From assembly GCA_964505325.1 (NCBI GenBank), contig CAZDHT010000001.1:18137-82136 (forward strand): DNA of 64,000 nucleotides. The letters are read 5' to 3'. Of the stretch, positions 17,373 to 35,553 are shown in pieces (the first letter of the stretch is position 1; each line of letters opens with the position of its first letter). Both the position numbers and the translations under genes were made by a program. The notes under the pieces were generated by a model. It was not told the origin of the DNA and made no database searches. It saw nothing but the letters and a program-made list of their open reading frames with translations. Source of the DNA: CAZDHT01 sp964505325. Lineage in GTDB: Bacteria > Planctomycetota > PUPC01.

Positions 17373-18050
17373 ATGAAGAGAAGCAAACGGTATCGCGCGG
17401 CGGAAGGGACGGTGAGCCGCGACAAGAGCTACCCGCTGGCCGAGGCCCTGAACGTGATCAAGTCGCAGCCCTCGGCCAAGTTCGACGAGACCATCGAGAT
17501 CGCGGTCAGCACCGGCCTCGACCCCAAGAAGCCCGATCAGTCGGTGCGCGGGACGATTTCGCTGCCCAAGGGCATCGGCAAGACGCTGCGGGTCATCGCG
17601 TTCTGCCCGGAGGACCAAGCGGAGGCGGCCAAGGCGGCGGGCGCCGTCGAGGCGGGCGGCGAGGAACTGGTGCAGAGGGTGAACGACGGGTGGCTCGACT
17701 TCGACGTGGCCATCGCCGCCCCGTCGATGATGCGGTTCGTCGGCCGGCTCGGCCGGCTCCTCGGCCCGAAAGGTCTGATGCCGGCGCCCAAGTCCGGCAC
17801 GGTCACCGAGGACGTCCCGGCCGCAGTCAGCGAGTTCGCCGCCGGCAAGATCGAGTACCGCGTCGACGCCGGCGGCAACATCCACGCGCCGGTGGGAAAG
17901 AAATCTTTTCCCCCCGAGGATCTGACGGCGAACATCGAGGCACTCATCGACCAGATCCAGCGGTCGAAGCCGTCCACCGCCAAGGGCAAATACATCAAGA
18001 GAATCTGCCTGTCGTCCAGCATGGGACCAGGCGTCACGGTGGCAGTGTAG
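17373..18050 (+). CDS. rplA: 50S ribosomal protein L1
   Basis: A 225-residue L1, forming the mobile stalk at the E site. GLMPAPKSGTVTEDV and VDAGGNIHAPVGKKSF are the family signatures, and SSSMGPGV is near the C-terminus. In other bacteria L1 represses its own operon by binding an mRNA site near rplK. The structured repeat in the 155-bp gap before this gene is not that site by sequence. Confidence 0.96.
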   Translation: MKRSKRYRAAEGTVSRDKSYPLAEALNVIKSQPSAKFDETIEIAVSTGLDPKKPDQSVRGTISLPKGIGKTLRVIAFCPEDQAEAAKAAGAVEAGGEELVQRVNDGWLDFDVAIAAPSMMRFVGRLGRLLGPKGLMPAPKSGTVTEDVPAAVSEFAAGKIEYRVDAGGNIHAPVGKKSFPPEDLTANIEALIDQIQRSKPSTAKGKYIKRICLSSSMGPGVTVAV

Positions 18051-18052
18051 GC

Positions 18053-18105
18053 AATTGCGGATTGTGGATTGCGGATTTGTTGCGGGGTAACACTTCAGCC
18101 AAGTG
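18053..18105 (+). repeat. Composite of two interspersed repeats
   Basis: The ATTGCGGATTGTGGATTGCGGAT-like unit (18054-18077) is the inverse of the unit before rpoB (19445-19472). It is followed by the 19-bp repeat at 18087-18105, identical to 5261-5279 inverted. Together they fill the gap before rplJ. Confidence 0.6.
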
Positions 18106-18131
18106 ACCCGCAGCCCGAAATGGAGTCCTGA

Positions 18132-18689
18132 ATGCCCAGCAGGCTCAACAAGCTAGTCGTCGATGAGTTGAGCGCGAAGTTCCGCGAGGTGGACACCTGC
18201 TTCTTTGTGGACTTCACCGGCTTGTCCGGCCGCAAGGCCGCCGACCTGCGTTACCAGATCCGCTCGGCCTGCGGAGGAGACACCACACTGACCGTCGTCA
18301 AGACATCGCTCGCCAGGCGGGCGCTCGCCCTGGCTGCCGACGGACAGGACCTTGCGGACGGGCCTGTGGGCGAATACCTGGAGGGGCCCACCGCGATCGC
18401 CTACGGCGCGGGTGACCCCGTGCTCCTCGCCCGGACCCTGGCGGACTGGGCCAGGAAAGAAGCGTCGATACGGTTCAAGGGCGGGTTACTGGTCGGCCGC
18501 CCGCTGGCGCCCGATGCCGTGGCCGAGCTGGCGAAGATCCCGCCCAAGCCCATTCTGATGGGGCACGTCGTCGGGATGATCGCCGCGCCGCTCACCTCGC
18601 TGTTGAACGTCGGCAACGGGCTGATCCGCAAGCTCCTCGCCCTGTGCGATGCGTTGGCCAAGAAGAACTCCGAAGCGGATTCTGAGTGA
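18132..18689 (+). CDS. rplJ: 50S ribosomal protein L10
   Basis: A 185-residue L10, the base of the L7/L12 stalk. The N-terminal domain ([21 protein letters not shown]) binds 23S rRNA and the C-terminal helix carries L7/L12 dimers. TGGAGT before the ATG is supplied by a CCGAAATGGAGT sequence that recurs before rpoB. No long L10 leader is present (81-bp gap). Confidence 0.95.
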   Translation: MPSRLNKLVVDELSAKFREVDTCFFVDFTGLSGRKAADLRYQIRSACGGDTTLTVVKTSLARRALALAADGQDLADGPVGEYLEGPTAIAYGAGDPVLLARTLADWARKEASIRFKGGLLVGRPLAPDAVAELAKIPPKPILMGHVVGMIAAPLTSLLNVGNGLIRKLLALCDALAKKNSEADSE

Positions 18690-18703
18690 AAGGAGAAGAG
18701 AGA

Positions 18704-19108
18704 ATGTCCGAAGCAACACCCGAACCGGCCGGCAAGGTGGCCGAAGCGCTCGAACTGATCTCGGGCATGACGGTTCTCGAATTGTCCGAGTTCGTCAAAG
18801 CCGCCGAGCAGAAGTTCGGCGTGACCGCCTCCGCACCGATGGCGGTGGCTGCGGGGCCCGGCGCCGCCGGCGCGGACGCCGCGGCAGCGGAGGAGAAGAG
18901 CATGTACGACGTCGTCCTCGTCGCCGCCGGAGACCAGAAGCTTCAGACGATCAAAGTCGTCCGGCAGCTCACCACGCTCGGCCTGAAAGACGCGAAGGCG
19001 CTGGTCGACAGCGCGCCCAAGCCGCTGGCGGAAGGCGCTTCGAAGGAAGAGGCCGACAAGATGGTGGCGGCGCTGGAAGAGGTCGGCGCCAAGGTCGAAC
19101 TCAAGTGA
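18704..19108 (+). CDS. rplL: 50S ribosomal protein L7/L12
   Basis: A 134-residue L7/L12. N-terminal dimerisation helices ([19 protein letters not shown]), an Ala/Gly/Pro-rich hinge near residues 45-65, and a C-terminal domain with [20 protein letters not shown], which contacts translational GTPases. ATG 18704 is chosen because AAGGAGAAGAG directly precedes it. A GTG at 18686 would include that site in the coding region. Confidence 0.96.
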   Translation: MSEATPEPAGKVAEALELISGMTVLELSEFVKAAEQKFGVTASAPMAVAAGPGAAGADAAAAEEKSMYDVVLVAAGDQKLQTIKVVRQLTTLGLKDAKALVDSAPKPLAEGASKEEADKMVAALEEVGAKVELK

Positions 19109-19177
19109 TTCTGGACTGTGCATTGCAGATCGCGCAGAGCTGATTCCGCAATCCGAGGTCCGCAGTGGAGTGCTGCC

Positions 19178-19402
19178 ATGAGGTTTTTCAAGATCATCGT
19201 GGAGAAACACCTTGACGGCTACGTGGCATACCCGCTGGGACTGAAGGGAATTGTCGTCGGGCAAGGAGAAACCTACGAAGATGCTCTTTCCGACGTAACG
19301 TCCGCAATCCGATTTCATGGCCAGACGTTCGGAAAGGAAGCATTGGAGGTAGAGCCGCGGATTGTTGAAGCCTTCGTCGCCGAAGCAGGGATAGAAGCTT
19401 GA
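19178..19402 (+). CDS. Orphan HicB-like small protein
   Basis: A 74-residue protein with the HicB/UPF0150 fold signature: KIIVEKHLDGYVAYPLGLKG followed by GQGETYEDALSDVTSAI. HicB proteins are antitoxins of HicA RNases. No HicA-like gene is next to it, and the DNA-binding C-terminal domain of longer HicBs is absent. It is inserted between rplL and rpoB, a junction normally empty, and copies of the same short repeat flank it on both sides (19141-19168 and 19441-19476). The start is the first ATG giving the domain, with TGGAG upstream. It may be a remnant or a stand-alone regulator. Confidence 0.65.
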   Translation: MRFFKIIVEKHLDGYVAYPLGLKGIVVGQGETYEDALSDVTSAIRFHGQTFGKEALEVEPRIVEAFVAEAGIEA

Positions 19403-19440
19403 TGGTTGTGGACGGCGGACGCGATCTGCTCACGCAGCCT

Positions 19441-19476
19441 TGGATCCGCAATCCACAATCCGAAATCCGAAATGGA
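19441..19476 (+). repeat. ATCCGCAATCC-family repeat before rpoB
   Basis: ATCCGCAATCCACAATCCG (19445-19463) is the exact inverse of part of 18054-18075, and CCGAAATGGAGTGC at its end supplies the rpoB Shine-Dalgarno sequence. A shorter copy lies at 19144-19173 before the HicB-like gene. Confidence 0.6.
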
Positions 19477-19483
19477 GTGCGCA

Positions 19484-23896
<4,413 letters not shown>

Positions 23897-23986
23897 AGAC
23901 CCAATGCGTGAATCCCGAGCCTCAACCGGCCACTCCTCCGCGCACGCCGGGGCGTGGCCTGTCGATATTTTCCTATGGAGGTGCTG

Positions 23987-28597
<4,611 letters not shown>

Positions 28598-28614
28598 GGA
28601 GCTCTGGCAAAGCG

Positions 28615-28676
28615 GTGGGGCGGAGGTCCCTGTCTGCCCGTGGCAGGCAAGAATGCCTGCCCCACCAGGGTCTTGA
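28615..28676 (-). repeat. Interspersed double-hairpin repeat, copy 3 (inverted)
   Basis: Nearly identical to the inverse of 4398-4460, with a perfect stem GGCAGGCA-AGAA-TGCCTGCC at 28642-28661 and an exact 36-base match through TCTTGA. It lies between rpoC and rpsL and could act as an RNA hairpin in the operon transcript. Confidence 0.8.
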
Positions 28677-28707
28677 CAGGCCCTTAACGCAGAAAGGAGC
28701 AGAAACG

Positions 28708-29079
28708 TTGCCCACCATCAACCAACTGGTGCGGAAAGGGCGCAAGCAGACACGCAAGAAGAGCCGGCGCCCAGACTTGCAGAAGTGCCCCCAGCGGAAG
28801 GGCGTGTGTCTCCAGGTGATGACCCGCCCGCCCAAGAAGCCGAACTCCGCGCTCCGGAAGATCGCCCGCGTGCGGCTGACCAACGGCCGCGAGGTCACCG
28901 CCTACATCCCGGGCGAGGGGCACAACCTCCAGGAGCACTCCATCGTCCTCGTCCGCGGCGGCAGGGTGCGCGACCTGCCCGGAGTGCGCTATCACGTGAT
29001 CCGCGGAACGCTCGATGCCAGCGGCGTCGACGCGCGGCGGCGCAGCCGCTCGAAATACGGCACCAAGCGGCCGAAGTGA
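28708..29079 (+). CDS. rpsL: 30S ribosomal protein S12
   Basis: A 123-residue S12 at the decoding centre, starting at TTG 28708 with AAAGGAG nine bases upstream. [11 protein letters not shown] (Lys43 in E. coli numbering intact) and [13 protein letters not shown] are the conserved loops. In the second loop the usual Lys88 is Arg, a change that in E. coli and Mycobacterium gives streptomycin resistance. Otherwise the length and sequence are ordinary. Confidence 0.97.
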   Translation: MPTINQLVRKGRKQTRKKSRRPDLQKCPQRKGVCLQVMTRPPKKPNSALRKIARVRLTNGREVTAYIPGEGHNLQEHSIVLVRGGRVRDLPGVRYHVIRGTLDASGVDARRRSRSKYGTKRPK

Positions 29080-29090
29080 GCAACGGAATT

Positions 29091-29213
29091 CGCCACTGAT
29101 GAACACGGATGGACACTGATAAGAGCCTATCCAAGAAGGTGCGCTGGTCTTGTGGCACGGTTTTTGGATAGCCTCAGACAACAAATCCGTGTTTATCCGT
29201 GTTCATCCGTGGC
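29091..29213 (+). repeat. Repeat-filled gap between rpsL and rpsG
   Basis: TGAACACGGATGGACACTGA-type sequence at 29098-29119 and the inverted CCGTGTTTATCCGTGTTCAT at 29188-29207 flank an imperfect palindrome whose arms are GAGCCTATCCAA (29122-29133) and TTGGATAGCCTC (29163-29174). No gene is seen in this 160-bp gap. Confidence 0.6.
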
Positions 29214-29239
29214 TGGTCTCTGAGAACAAGGGGTTGGGA

Positions 29240-29713
29240 ATGGCGAAGAAATTTGCGTCGACCGAACGGTTCCTGAAGCCCGACGTCAAGTACGACAACC
29301 GCCTCGCGGCGAAGTTCATCAACTGCATCATGCTGGACGGCAAGAAGAGCGTCGCGGAGCGGATCCTGTACCGCGCCCTCGACGTCATCGAAAAGCGCGT
29401 GCCCGACACGCCGCCGCTGGAAGTGTTCGAGAAGGCCATCGAGAACGTCAAGCCGCAGATCGAAGTGCGCTCCAAGCGGGTCGGCGGCGCCACCTACCAA
29501 GTGCCCATACCCGTCACCACTAAGCGCCAACTCAGCCTCGCCATCCGCTGGATCCGAGACGCGGTGCGCAAGCGCTCGGGAAAAGCCATGTATCTCATCC
29601 TGGCGGATGAACTCGTCGCGGCGTTCAACCGCGAGGGAGCCGCCGTCACCGTACGCGAAAACGTGCACAAGATGGCCGAGGCCAACAAGGCCTTCGCTCA
29701 CTTCGCATGGTAA
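29240..29713 (+). CDS. rpsG: 30S ribosomal protein S7
   Basis: A 157-residue S7, which nucleates the 30S head. FLKPDVKYDNRLAAKFINCIM at the start and VGGATYQVPIPV mid-protein are family signatures, and the C-terminus ends in AHFAW. The ATG at 29240 has AAGGGG upstream. The open frame extends further but through repeat DNA. Confidence 0.96.
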   Translation: MAKKFASTERFLKPDVKYDNRLAAKFINCIMLDGKKSVAERILYRALDVIEKRVPDTPPLEVFEKAIENVKPQIEVRSKRVGGATYQVPIPVTTKRQLSLAIRWIRDAVRKRSGKAMYLILADELVAAFNREGAAVTVRENVHKMAEANKAFAHFAW

Positions 29714-29849
29714 GATAAGACAGAAAACGACACCCCACGGGCCGATCGTCCCTGCCAGCCGGGACGGCCGGCTCGCGGCGCAAACAGAGAGACCGGCGCA
29801 TACGTCCCATCGGTCCTCTAGGACCTGTTAGGCAACTGCGGACCCGCTC

Positions 29850-31913
29850 ATGGCCGCGTTCAGCAAGAAGCGAAACATCGGCATCATGGCCCACATCGAC
29901 GCCGGGAAGACCACCACCACCGAGCGCATCCTGTACTACACCGGCGTCGAGCACCAGATGGGCGAGGTGCACGACGGCGCCGCCACGATGGACTGGATGG
30001 TCGAGGAGCGCGAACGCGGCATCACCATTACTTCGGCAGCAACCACTTGCCACTGGCGCGATTGGGAGATCAACATCATCGACACCCCCGGGCACGTCGA
30101 CTTCACCGCCGAGGTCGAACGCAGCCTGCGGGTGCTCGACGGGGCCATCGCCGTGTTCTGCGGCGTTGCCGGCGTCCAGGCCCAGTCCGAGACCGTCTGG
30201 CGCCAGGCCGACCGCTACCACATCCCGCGGTTGTCCTTCGTCAACAAGCTGGATCGTGTCGGGGCGGACTTCCACGGCGCCGTCGATTCCATTCGGACCC
30301 GTCTCGGCGCCACCCCGCTCCTGCTCCAGATCCCCCTCGGTCTCGCGGCCGACCACCGCGGCCAGATCGACCTGGTCCGGATGAAAGCCATCGTCTACGA
30401 GTCCGAAACCCTCGGCGCGAAATATCATTTCGCCGACATCCCGGACGGCCTCGCCGCGGAAGCCAAGCACCGCCGGGAAGAGATGATCGAGCTCCTTGCC
30501 GAGCACAGCGACAGCGTTGCCGAGAAATACGTGCACGACCACGACGTCACCGAGGCCGATCTCATTGCCGGCATCCGAAAGGCCACCCTCGGCGCCGCCC
30601 TCACGCCGGTCTTCTGCGGCTCGGCCCTGCGCAACTGCGGAATCCAGCCGCTCCTCGACGGCATCTGCCATTTTCTCCCGTCCCCCGTAGACCTCCCGCC
30701 CACGGAAGGAATCCACCCCAAGACCGAGCAGCCCGTCCGGCGCAAGCCCAGCCAGAAGGAGCCCCTCGCTGCGCTCGCCTTCAAGGTCGCGACCGACCGG
30801 TTCGGCGAACTCGTGTACACCCGCGTGTACGCCGGCACGCTCAAGGCCGGCCGGCGCATTCACAACGCCACCAAGGACCGCGTCGAGCGGGCCGCCAAGA
30901 TGTGGCGGATGCACGCGAATGACAGGCTGCCAATCGGCGAGGCCACCGTCGGTGATATCGTGGCACTCGTCGGCCTGAAGTTCACCGGCACCGGCGATAC
31001 CCTCTGCGAGAGAGAACACCCCATTATCCTCGAGCAGATGCGGTTCCCCAACCCCGTGATTTCCCAGGCCATCGAGCCGAAGACCTCCGCCGACCGTGTC
31101 CGGCTGTCCGAAACCCTTGCCCAACTCCAAAAAGAAGACCCGACATTTCGGCGCCGGACGGACGAGGATACCGGCCAGACCATCATCAGCGGCATGGGCG
31201 AACTGCACCTGGAGGTGCTCGTGCACCGGATGCAGCGCGAGTTCAGTCTGGGAGCGAACGTCGGCGTGCCCCGCGTCGCCTACCGCGAGACGTTCCGCCA
31301 GCCCGTAGAGGCCGAGGGCAAGTACATCCACCAGACGGGCGGCCGCGGCCAGTACGGGCACGTGAAGATTCGCGTCGAGCCCTTCTCCAGCCTCTCCGGC
31401 CCCGTGGTGGTCAACGAAGTGAAGCACGGCGATATCCCCGCCGAGTACATCCCGGCGATCGAAGAGGGAATTCAGTCCGCGGCGAGCGGCGGGCTCCTGG
31501 CGGGCTACCCCGTTATTAACGTTAAGGTTACCATCCTGGGCGGCTCGTATCATCCGGAGGACTCGTCCGACATCGCCTTTGCCGCCGCCGCCGGCCGGGC
31601 CATGGTCAACGCGGCGCGAGACGGCCAAGTCGCGCTGCTCGAGCCGATTATGAGACTCGAGGTCATCGTCCCGGAGGCCTATCTCGGTGACGTGCTCAAC
31701 GACCTGAACGGCCGAAGAGCAAATATCGTGGACATGGGAATCATGGGGCAGCTCCGGACCATCGAAGCAAAGGCTCCGCTCGCCGAACTCTTCGGCTACT
31801 CCACCGTCGTCCGCTCACTCTCGCAAGGTCGCGCCACGCACACGATGGAGCCACTCGAATACGCGCTGGCCCCCGACGACACCGCTGCGCGGATCGCGGG
31901 GCTTGACTCTTGA
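29850..31913 (+). CDS. fusA: Elongation factor G
   Basis: A 687-residue EF-G that drives translocation. G1 is [18 protein letters not shown], switch I is the canonical [11 protein letters not shown] (in contrast to the EF-Tu of this genome), G3 DTPGHVDF and G4 NKLD. Domain IV carries [12 protein letters not shown] with the tip residues intact. The 136-bp gap after rpsG contains no gene. No tuf follows, so the tuf at 14262 may be the only copy nearby. Confidence 0.96.
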   Translation: MAAFSKKRNIGIMAHIDAGKTTTTERILYYTGVEHQMGEVHDGAATMDWMVEERERGITITSAATTCHWRDWEINIIDTPGHVDFTAEVERSLRVLDGAIAVFCGVAGVQAQSETVWRQADRYHIPRLSFVNKLDRVGADFHGAVDSIRTRLGATPLLLQIPLGLAADHRGQIDLVRMKAIVYESETLGAKYHFADIPDGLAAEAKHRREEMIELLAEHSDSVAEKYVHDHDVTEADLIAGIRKATLGAALTPVFCGSALRNCGIQPLLDGICHFLPSPVDLPPTEGIHPKTEQPVRRKPSQKEPLAALAFKVATDRFGELVYTRVYAGTLKAGRRIHNATKDRVERAAKMWRMHANDRLPIGEATVGDIVALVGLKFTGTGDTLCEREHPIILEQMRFPNPVISQAIEPKTSADRVRLSETLAQLQKEDPTFRRRTDEDTGQTIISGMGELHLEVLVHRMQREFSLGANVGVPRVAYRETFRQPVEAEGKYIHQTGGRGQYGHVKIRVEPFSSLSGPVVVNEVKHGDIPAEYIPAIEEGIQSAASGGLLAGYPVINVKVTILGGSYHPEDSSDIAFAAAAGRAMVNAARDGQVALLEPIMRLEVIVPEAYLGDVLNDLNGRRANIVDMGIMGQLRTIEAKAPLAELFGYSTVVRSLSQGRATHTMEPLEYALAPDDTAARIAGLDS

Positions 31914-31966
31914 CTAATGTTTTACAATTTTTTACAATTAACGCTCGGCTCTCGCACGTTTTTTGC

Positions 31967-31994
31967 TTGACGAACTTGTTTGCGGGCTTATAAT
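31967..31994 (+). promoter_or_regulatory. Promoter of the S10-spc-alpha operon
   Basis: TTGACG (31967-31972), 16-bp spacer, perfect TATAAT (31989-31994), in a locally A/T-rich region with a doubled TTTTACAATT just upstream (31920-31939). Confidence 0.75.
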
Positions 31995-32012
31995 TAGACT
32001 CTTTTCCCGTTA

Positions 32013-32070
32013 GGGGCGCGGTATTTCACCGTGCCCCGTGCCATGTGCGCGGGCCATCATCATCCCGCGC
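32013..32070 (+). promoter_or_regulatory. Two tandem hairpins in the S10 operon leader
   Basis: GGGGCGCGGT / ACCGTGCCCC (32013-32037) is a 10-bp stem with one G-U pair. GCGCGGG / CCCGCGC (32047-32070) is a 7-bp perfect stem. Both lie between the predicted transcription start (about 32001) and the rpsJ Shine-Dalgarno sequence, a place where ribosomal-protein feedback control is common. Which protein binds, if any, is unknown. Confidence 0.45.
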
Positions 32071-32110
32071 CAGGCTACAGAGTCATGTTGGCCGTTCGCG
32101 GAGGGGCCGA

Positions 32111-32422
32111 ATGCCCAAACTGCAGCGAGTGCGGATTCGCATGGAAGCGTATGACCACGAAGTCCTCGATCAGTCGGCGACACAGATCGTCAACGCGGTG
32201 CTGCGCACGGGCGCCAAAGTCTCCGGGCCGGTGCCGCTGCCGACGCGAATTGAGCGGTACACGGTGCTCCGCTCGCCGTTCGTGCACAAGAAGTCCCGCG
32301 AGCAGTTCGAGATCCGTACGCACCGGCGCATCATCGACATCCTTCAGCCGACCCCGCAGACCACTGACGCGCTGCAGCGCCTCAGCGTCCCTGCCGGCGT
32401 GGGCATAAAAGTAAAGGCGTAA
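32111..32422 (+). CDS. rpsJ: 30S ribosomal protein S10
   Basis: A 103-residue S10 with [20 protein letters not shown] and [27 protein letters not shown] lies just before ATG 32111. First gene of the merged S10-spc-alpha operon. The next gene is rplD, two bases after the stop, so rplC (L3), which normally lies between them, is absent. Confidence 0.97.
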   Translation: MPKLQRVRIRMEAYDHEVLDQSATQIVNAVLRTGAKVSGPVPLPTRIERYTVLRSPFVHKKSREQFEIRTHRRIIDILQPTPQTTDALQRLSVPAGVGIKVKA

Positions 32423-32424
32423 TC

Positions 32425-33072
32425 GTGTTGGAGTTGGATGTTTACAACATGGACGGCAAGAAGGTGGACTCGGTCAAGATTGACGAGGCCGTCTTCGGCG
32501 GGACGGTGAACCATGCAGTCCTTCGCGAGGCCGTGCTGATGTACCAGGCCAACCGCCGCTCGGGCACTGCCTCGGCCAAGAACCGGGTCGCCGTGTGCGG
32601 CTCGGGCGCGAAGCCGTTCCGCCAGAAGGGCACCGGGCGCGCCAGGCAAGGGTCCCGGGGCGCCCCCCACCACGTTGGCGGCGGCGTGGCGCACGGCCCC
32701 GTGCCGCGGAGCTACCGGTATTCGATGCCGAAGAAGGCCCGCCTCGCCGCTCTCAAAAGCGCCTACCTCGACAAACTTCAGAACGCAACACGCATCATCG
32801 ACAACATAGCAATAGATGCCCCAAGAACGAGCCAGGTCGCCCGGCTGCTCAAGAACCTCGGCGTTCGAGGCCCTTGCCTGATCGCCACGCTGGGCGCCTC
32901 GGACGCCGTGGTGAAATCCACCCGAAATATCCCGGGCGTCATTACCAAGCGCATTCGCGACGTGAACGCGTATGACCTCCTGCGGCCCAGGAATTTTGTG
33001 GTCACCCGCCGCGCCCTCGAAAGCGTGGCCGAAAAATTCGCCGGCGACGCCCGGACGGACGGTGAACTGTAA
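32425..33072 (+). CDS. rplD: 50S ribosomal protein L4
   Basis: A 215-residue L4 starting at GTG 32425, immediately after rpsJ. KPFRQKGTGRARQGS followed by HGPVPRSYRY is the long loop reaching the peptide exit tunnel. In proteobacteria L4 also represses the S10 operon. Its stop overlaps the rplW start (TAATG). Confidence 0.96.
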   Translation: MLELDVYNMDGKKVDSVKIDEAVFGGTVNHAVLREAVLMYQANRRSGTASAKNRVAVCGSGAKPFRQKGTGRARQGSRGAPHHVGGGVAHGPVPRSYRYSMPKKARLAALKSAYLDKLQNATRIIDNIAIDAPRTSQVARLLKNLGVRGPCLIATLGASDAVVKSTRNIPGVITKRIRDVNAYDLLRPRNFVVTRRALESVAEKFAGDARTDGEL

Positions 33073-33377
33073 TGGATGACCCGAGAAAGATTATCATCAA
33101 GCCGATCATCACCGAGAAGAGCACGGATCTGATCGAGCGCGCGAACCGGAACGGCGTGCCGCAGAACGCCTACTCGTTCCAGGTGCACAACCGCGCCGCC
33201 AAGCCGGAGATCCGCCAGGCGATCGAAGCCCTGTTCAACGTCAAAGTCCGCGCCGTCAAGACCTTGTGGCAGCGCGGCAAGCTGCGGCGCACCCGCCGCG
33301 GCGGCGTGACCCGGCAATCCAACTGGAAAAAGGCGATCGTAACGCTCCGCGAAGGTCACCGAATCGAGCTGTACTGA
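33072..33377 (+). CDS. rplW: 50S ribosomal protein L23
   Basis: A 101-residue L23, located at the tunnel exit where SRP and trigger factor dock. [15 protein letters not shown] opens the protein and [16 protein letters not shown] lies mid-protein. Overlaps rplD by one base and precedes rplB by two. Confidence 0.95.
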   Translation: MDDPRKIIIKPIITEKSTDLIERANRNGVPQNAYSFQVHNRAAKPEIRQAIEALFNVKVRAVKTLWQRGKLRRTRRGGVTRQSNWKKAIVTLREGHRIELY

Positions 33378-33379
33378 CC

Positions 33380-34213
33380 ATGGGCACGAAGAAACGCAAA
33401 CCGACGACCCCGGCGCAGCGGCACATGACGCACTCGGACTTCGCCGAGATCACCCGGTCGAAGCCCGAGAAGTCGCTGACCACGCCGCTCAAGAAGACGG
33501 GCGGCCGGAATTCCAACGGCCGCATTACCAGCCGGCGGCGGGGCGGCGGCCACAAACGGAAGTATCGGATCATCGACTTCAAGCGCGACAAGCGCGGCGT
33601 GCCGGCCAAGGTCGCGGCGATCGAATACGACCCAAACCGCAGCGCGCGAATCGCACTGCTGCATTACGCCGACGGCGAGAAGCGGTACATCCTGGCGCCC
33701 AAGGGCCTCCAGGTCGGCCAGCCGGTTATAGCGGGCGACGATGTCGAGCCCCGCGTGGGCAACGCGCTGCCGCTCAGAACCGTTCCGCCGGGCACGCCCG
33801 TGCACAACATCGAGCTGGTCCCCGGCGGCGGCGGGAAACTCGTGCGCGGCGCCGGCACCTCGGCCACCGTTTCCGCCAAGGAAGGCCGGCGGGCACGGGT
33901 CAACCTCCCGTCCGGCGAGGTGCGCCAGCTCCACCTCGAGTGCTACTGCACCGTGGGGCAGCTCGGCAACATCGAGCATGCCACCATCAAGCTGGGCAAG
34001 GCCGGGCGGAGCCGCTGGCTGGGCAGGCGACCCAAGGTCCGCGGGATGGCGATGAACCCCGTGGCCCACCCGATGGGCGGCGGCGAAGGCCGCTCGGGAG
34101 GCGGCCGCGTGCCGGTCTCTCCGTGGGGCAAGCCGTCCAAGGGCGGCAAGACGCGGAGCCGCAAGGCCGTCTCCAACAAGTTCATCGTCCGGCGCCGTTC
34201 GAAGACCCGATAG
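33380..34213 (+). CDS. rplB: 50S ribosomal protein L2
   Basis: A 277-residue L2, near the peptidyl transferase centre. [22 protein letters not shown] and [20 protein letters not shown], including the conserved His, are the family signatures. ATG 33380 starts the recognisable homology. The frame is open upstream within rplW. Confidence 0.97.
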   Translation: MGTKKRKPTTPAQRHMTHSDFAEITRSKPEKSLTTPLKKTGGRNSNGRITSRRRGGGHKRKYRIIDFKRDKRGVPAKVAAIEYDPNRSARIALLHYADGEKRYILAPKGLQVGQPVIAGDDVEPRVGNALPLRTVPPGTPVHNIELVPGGGGKLVRGAGTSATVSAKEGRRARVNLPSGEVRQLHLECYCTVGQLGNIEHATIKLGKAGRSRWLGRRPKVRGMAMNPVAHPMGGGEGRSGGGRVPVSPWGKPSKGGKTRSRKAVSNKFIVRRRSKTR

Positions 34214-34232
34214 GGTTTGGTGAGGAGCTGAC

Positions 34233-34517
34233 ATGTCACGATCGGTGAAAAAAGGCCCGTACGTGGCGGAAAAACTGCTGAAGAAGGTCGCGCGCGTAAC
34301 CCGCTCCGGCAGCCAGGATCCGATCCAGACCTGGTCGCGCGCGTCGGTGGTGATCCCCGAGTTCGTCGGGCACACATTCATGGTGCACAACGGCCGGATG
34401 TTTAACCGGGTCTACGTCACCGAGAACATGGTCGGGCATCGGCTGGGCGAATTCTCGCCGACCCGTACGTTCCGGGGTCATGCGGGCCGCCGGGGCGAAC
34501 ACGCCAGGAAGGCGTAA
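34233..34517 (+). CDS. rpsS: 30S ribosomal protein S19
   Basis: A 94-residue S19 of the 30S head. [36 protein letters not shown] and [18 protein letters not shown] are all standard. The neighbours rplB and rplV are close on either side. Confidence 0.97.
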   Translation: MSRSVKKGPYVAEKLLKKVARVTRSGSQDPIQTWSRASVVIPEFVGHTFMVHNGRMFNRVYVTENMVGHRLGEFSPTRTFRGHAGRRGEHARKA

Positions 34518-34526
34518 GGAAGGCAG

Positions 34527-34868
34527 ATGGAAGCGAGGGCCCGACACCAATACGCGCGAATATCGCCGACCAAGGTCCGCCCGGTGGCGAAGATGATCCG
34601 GCACATGCCGCTGACAACGGCGCTGGACTCGTTGCGGGTCAGCAACAAGCGGGCGGCCCGGCTGCTGGAAAAAGCCCTTAAGTCAGCCTGGGCCAACGCG
34701 ATAGAAGCCGGCGGCCGGCTGGACGAGGCCGATTTCTTTGTGGCGTCCGCGTCGGTAAATGAAGGCCCGACCATCAAGCGGGGCCGGCCGGGCGACCGCG
34801 GACGGTGGCGGCGGATTCTGAAGCGGTCCTGCCACATTGCAGTGGTGTTGTCAGACCGAAAGGATTGA
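34527..34868 (+). CDS. rplV: 50S ribosomal protein L22
   Basis: A 113-residue L22 with ARISPTKVRPVAKMIR near the start and a beta-hairpin region around GPTIKRGRPGDRGRWRRI that lines the exit tunnel. The AAGGAAGG Shine-Dalgarno sequence precedes ATG 34527. Confidence 0.95.
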   Translation: MEARARHQYARISPTKVRPVAKMIRHMPLTTALDSLRVSNKRAARLLEKALKSAWANAIEAGGRLDEADFFVASASVNEGPTIKRGRPGDRGRWRRILKRSCHIAVVLSDRKD

Positions 34869-34869
34869 C

Positions 34870-35553
34870 GTGGGGCAAAAGGTAAATCCAATATCCTTCC
34901 GGCTGGGAATCACGGAAACGTGGCGCAGCCGGTGGTACGCCGACAAGAAGACGTTCGGCGGCCTGCTGGTCGCCGACCAGAAGATCCGGCAGTACATCCG
35001 CGAGCGCTACCAGTTTGCGGGGATCCCGCGCATCGACATCGAGCGCACCAGCGGCGAGGCGCGGCTCACCCTGCACTGTGCCCGGCCCGGCGTCGTCATC
35101 GGCCGGAAGGGCCAGGAAGTCGAGCAACTCCGCGCCGACCTCGAGGAGATCAGCGGGTGTACCATCCACATTGACATCAAAGAAGTCCCGCATCCCGAGA
35201 CGAGCGCCGCCCTCATCGGCCAGGCCATTGCCGAGCAGCTCAAGAAGCGGGCGTCGTTCCGCCGCGTGATGAAGAAAGCCGCCGAGACCACCATGCAGGT
35301 GGGGGCGCTGGGCGTCAAGATCGAGCTGGCCGGCCGGCTGGGCGGCTCGGAGATGCGGCGCCGCGAGCGGACCGTTATCGGCATGATCCCGCTGCACACG
35401 CTGGATGCGATGATCGATTATGCCTTCACCAAGTGCGTCACCACCTACGGAACCATCGGGGTCAAAGTGTGGGTATACAAGGGCGAGCAACCGTCTGGAG
35501 GAACGCCCCGGGCGCCGACCCAGCAGGCGACGCCCGCCAGAGGAGCTAGCTGA
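34870..35553 (+). CDS. rpsC: 30S ribosomal protein S3
   Basis: A 227-residue S3 from GTG 34870, one base after rpl[14 protein letters not shown] opens it, the KH domain holds [15 protein letters not shown], and the C-terminal half has [12 protein letters not shown], part of the mRNA entry helicase. The protein ends in a Pro/Ala-rich tail. Confidence 0.97.
   Translation: MGQKVNPISFRLGITETWRSRWYADKKTFGGLLVADQKIRQYIRERYQFAGIPRIDIERTSGEARLTLHCARPGVVIGRKGQEVEQLRADLEEISGCTIHIDIKEVPHPETSAALIGQAIAEQLKKRASFRRVMKKAAETTMQVGALGVKIELAGRLGGSEMRRRERTVIGMIPLHTLDAMIDYAFTKCVTTYGTIGVKVWVYKGEQPSGGTPRAPTQQATPARGAS

Noticed and set aside
18686..18703. GTG start for rplL at 18686
   Set aside because: It would place the Shine-Dalgarno AAGGAGAAGAG inside the coding region; ATG 18704 fits family length.
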